Of a DNA stretch of 64,000 nt, positions 61,272 through 64,000 are shown in pieces. A program made the position numbers and the translations under genes. Below the pieces are notes generated by a model. The model had not been told where the DNA came from. It ran no database searches and was given only the letters and a program-made list of their open reading frames with translations. This DNA comes from Adiantum capillus-veneris (taxonomy: Eukaryota; Streptophyta; Polypodiopsida; Polypodiales; Pteridaceae), in NCBI GenBank assembly GCA_014529385.2, contig CM043958.1:92036435-92100434 (forward strand), given 5' to 3'. Each line of letters starts with the position of its first letter. Position 1 is the stretch's first letter.

Positions 61272-62311
61272 ATGGTAAGTGAGCCCGATACATCTCTTGA
61301 ACAACAAAACATGGAAGCAATCTCCCTTGCATAGGACACGGAAGCTGTCCATGTCTCGCCTGTTTGCAAGTCGCGTGCAAAGGCAACCTTCATGCTCACG
61401 AACAAGCGGATGGCGCAGATGGAGAGGGAAATGAAGGAGTGGAAAACAGAGATTGAAGGATGGTGGAAGGAGAAGGCCAACCTCCTTCAAATAGTCTTCA
61501 ATGAAGGCGCACAATGGAAGAAGGAGAAAGAGAGCCTTAACACAGAAATACAAACACTCAAAGAAGAAGTCTCAGCCCTCAAACAGGCGAACCCAAACGC
61601 CGAGATACGGACACTCAAAAAAGAAGTCTCAGCCCTTAAACAAGAGCTTGTTGATAGAGTAAGCAGTGGACTAGAGGAAGGCGAATTTCAGCCCTAGGTA
61701 ATAGATGAAATCAAGGAAATCAAGGAACAGGTAAGGATGATCACAGAGGAAGAGAAACTAAGTGTGGCAAAGACAGCTTCATGGGCGGAGATGATAACAA
61801 GGACACAGAAAAAGCGGACGAGGCCGAAAAATGGATTGAGGTCGCCAAGAAAGGGAAAGGTCAAGAAACCCCTTGTACACCGACACTTATCAACATGACC
61901 CTTGAAGAGGAACAAAGAAGGCGGACGCGAGCACTACATGTGAGAGTGACCGGTCTCAAGGACATAAACAATGTGGAGAAAGAGGTCACAAGCCTTACAT
62001 CCATGATGGGTATGGAGAAGCCTTTGCACACAAAGGCGTGGAGGGTTGGTAAGAAAAGTGATGGCACGGGAGAGTCTTCAAAGGGGAGATCTCTCATACT
62101 ACGCTTCCCCTCATTGGAAGAGAAGAAGGAATTCTTGAGGAAGAGGCCTACTCTCAAACAGATAGGTATTTTCCTCGGTGATGACCTGAATCTCTCACAG
62201 CTCGCACATATGAGAGAGGTAATGCCAGAGATTACAGCGGCAAGGGAGAAGGGAAAGATAGCCTTTTACAGAGATGGACGGGTGGTGATTTTAGAGCGGC
62301 GCACTGCATGA
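61272..62311 (+). pseudogene. LINE-B ORF1 of array copy 5, broken
   Basis: Starts MVSEPDTSLEQQNMEAISLA, like the intact 350-aa ORF1, but meets TAG soon after. The coiled-coil part (MAQMEREMKEWKTEIEGWW) is open to TAG at 61695, and a one-base loss near 61810 shifts the frame before KADEAEKWIEVAKKGKG. The C-terminus reads IGIFLGDDLNLSQLAHMREV and ends with TGA at 62309 followed by CGG. Confidence 0.85.
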
Positions 62312-62341
62312 CGGTGCGAGACCTATGGGACCACATTGAAG

Positions 62342-64000
62342 ATAGCTACCTGGAATTGTAATGGGTCTATGAGATTGGACGTGGGTGCATTTGAGGACAG
62401 TTTCAAAGACAAGGATATTGTATTCTTCTCACAGACTCATCAGGCCCCTCGACAGGCGATGCCACAAGTGATGGGATACAGATGGGAGACAGCTCACAGG
62501 ACAGATGCGAGATCCGAGCATGGGAGTAGAGGTTCAGGAGGAGTAGCAGTGCTATTCAGAGAGGAACTACAAACATTACTGCATATTGTACGAAGAGATG
62601 ATCATTCTAGATATATGTGGATGAGACTGAGAGCTGACACAGGTCGATCCCTATATATTGCTATATGTTACTTTCCTCCCAGTACATCAGTGTATGCTGC
62701 ATCGAGAGGGCAGTCGCCCTTCTCTATTCTAGATGATGACATATGGGAGTTTTCTAGGGATGGTGATATCATTCTGCTAGGGGACTTCAATGCCCGAACG
62801 GGCAACTCACAGACAGTCTTCTACGACACTTCAAATGAGATGCTTAGAGAGATGGATGTGACTGAGTTGGGACTTGACAGATGCTCAGATGACAGAGAGA
62901 GGAAGGAGTATGAGAGATTACACATGGATTAGCATACATAACGGCTTACAACGATTTCCTGAAGCAGCCGGTTTCACATGCTTCCCACACAGACATGGGT
63001 CCAGTACAGTGGATTATGTTATGACACAACCGACCTTTGTCCCCTGCATTTAAGATTTCACAGTGGGAGCCAGGCCAGTGGGCATAGCAGTAGATCATGC
63101 TCCCTTGACACTGTCCGTTAAATTTCAGTATAGTACAACCCAGACATCAGGAGGCAGGTCACACATCCGCTATACATTTACACCAGAGACTGATTTCGTT
63201 TATACACAGTAGATCTGGGACCGTCTATTGGAAGGCACAGCTGGTACAAATGGTACAGGCCTCTCAGTGGAGGAGTGCACCACTCTACTGACTGAGACAC
63301 TGCATGGGGCTGCATCAGTGGCATACCCACACACTCAGCCGGGCAAGAGACCACATTCTGGGAGCATGCCCCAGAATAGTTGGTATGATGAGGAATGCAG
63401 AGACATGAGAGCCCAGCTTCAGAGGGATCTTCTTTTAGGAGTCATCACTTACAGACAGTCTCGAATTGCTTTCCGACGCCTTGTGCAACGGAAGAAGCGA
63501 GCTAACCTAGCTCAGATCGAGCGAGACTTATATTAGATGTTCTTGAGTAGGGACTCAGGAGAGGCATGGCGACTCTTCCATGAGCACTCCACTACCCCAG
63601 TGTGTGGGGCCAATATGCGACATCATTATATACAGTTCCTGGACAGGAACCCCTTCCAGACCCTACCAAGCCTTGCCCAGCTACGAGCACTTTCTTTACA
63701 CCTGAGATGGTACAAAGGACCATCGACAGGATGAGGACCGGGAAGACATATGATCATGACGGTCTAGTAGCGGAGCACTTTATACATGCCAGGGATATGT
63801 TGATGGAGGTTAGAGATTAATAGACTTATTCGTCACGATCTGATCCAGCTGGACACGAGGAGGACATGGATAGAGCCGTTACAGGAGTTGGGCACAAAGA
63901 TGGCTTTCTATAGAGAGCATCTTCTCCACCTCACGGGGGATGGGTTTGTGATTCGACCTAGCTATATGGACACGCATCTTTCTCATGGTTTGAGTTGTGC
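62342..64000 (+). pseudogene. LINE-B ORF2 of array copy 5, start lost and internally deleted
   Basis: The ORF2 ATG is ATA (62342), giving ..IATWNCNGSMRLDVGAFED. The endonuclease reads through GVAVLFREELQTLL, LLGDFNARTGNSQ and DRCSDDRE, then stops near 62930. Further stops occur at 63208 and 63534. After DHDGLVAEHFIHARDMLMEV the sequence jumps to INRLIRxDLIQLDTRRTW, losing the whole RT palm (about 1.7 kb). A reading such as GGTT shared by both sides fits microhomology-mediated deletion. Confidence 0.85.

Larger units (their letters stand above)
60452..64000 (+). mobile_element. LINE-B array copy 5 (runs off the right edge)
   Basis: A long GC-rich leader (60452-61271) with about three 54-bp repeats, ORF1, then ORF2 with a large internal deletion near 63810, continuing past the window end. 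Closest in sequence to the minus-strand full-length copy at 21348-26553 (shared ORF1 start and wording). Confidence 0.9.

Overview
The window looks like nuclear DNA from a land plant with a large, transposon-rich genome. The evidence is an L1-type LINE whose ORF1 resembles plant DUF4283 proteins, a non-chromoviral Ty3/gypsy element with Athila-like motifs, TTTAGGG-like motifs, abundant (CT)n/(GA)n microsatellites and a very large intron. A fern or another large-genome lineage is my guess; the sequence does not settle it. There is no bacterial signal (no operons, rRNA or CRISPR).

The only host gene I can defend is an ABC1/UbiB-family atypical kinase (ADCK1/ATH9-like) on the minus strand. Nine exons at 44161-44076, 43933-43883, 43526-43479, 43408-43291, 11311-11131, 11053-10916, 10816-10704, 10335-10264 and 10173-10046 join in phase at GT..AG sites and encode the C-terminal ~310 residues, with VHGDPHPGNIL and VLLDHGLYREL split by an intron of ~31,979 bp. 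N-terminal exons are not visible before 64000, so the preceding intron may exceed 19.8 kb.

Layout: 1-10045 is gene-poor DNA with microsatellites, short tandem repeats and a dispersed repeat family. 10046-11311 holds the 3' exons. The giant intron (11312-43290) holds: (i) an L1-type LINE, here LINE-A (11496-18338, + strand, poly(A), 13-bp target duplication); (ii) a minus-strand fragment of a second family, LINE-B, cut into 18590-19676 and 40693-41756 by (iii) a candidate ~21-kb terminal-inverted-repeat element (19677-40692). That element contains a SINE-like unit, a MITE-like unit, a full-length minus-strand LINE-B in a (GA)n tract (21348-26553) and a complete Ty3/gypsy LTR retrotransposon (26998-38916, TSD GGCCT). 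Tandem repeats follow, then the kinase-core exons (43291-44161). From 44522 to the right edge lie five LINE-B copies on the + strand, head to tail, most separated by (CT)n.

Most notable observations: LINE-B copies lie in or next to (TC)n tracts in one orientation, end in ACATTTCATTTC plus (TC)n rather than poly(A), and form a serial array, suggesting microsatellite-targeted integration. Their ORF1 and ORF2 share one frame, separated by a conserved UGA-CGG stop context, which is a known leaky context. LINE-A instead has ORF1 and ORF2 overlapping at ATGA. Thus two LINE families in one locus appear to couple ORF1 and ORF2 differently. All transposon pol genes here carry stops or frameshifts; two LINE-B ORF1 genes are open.
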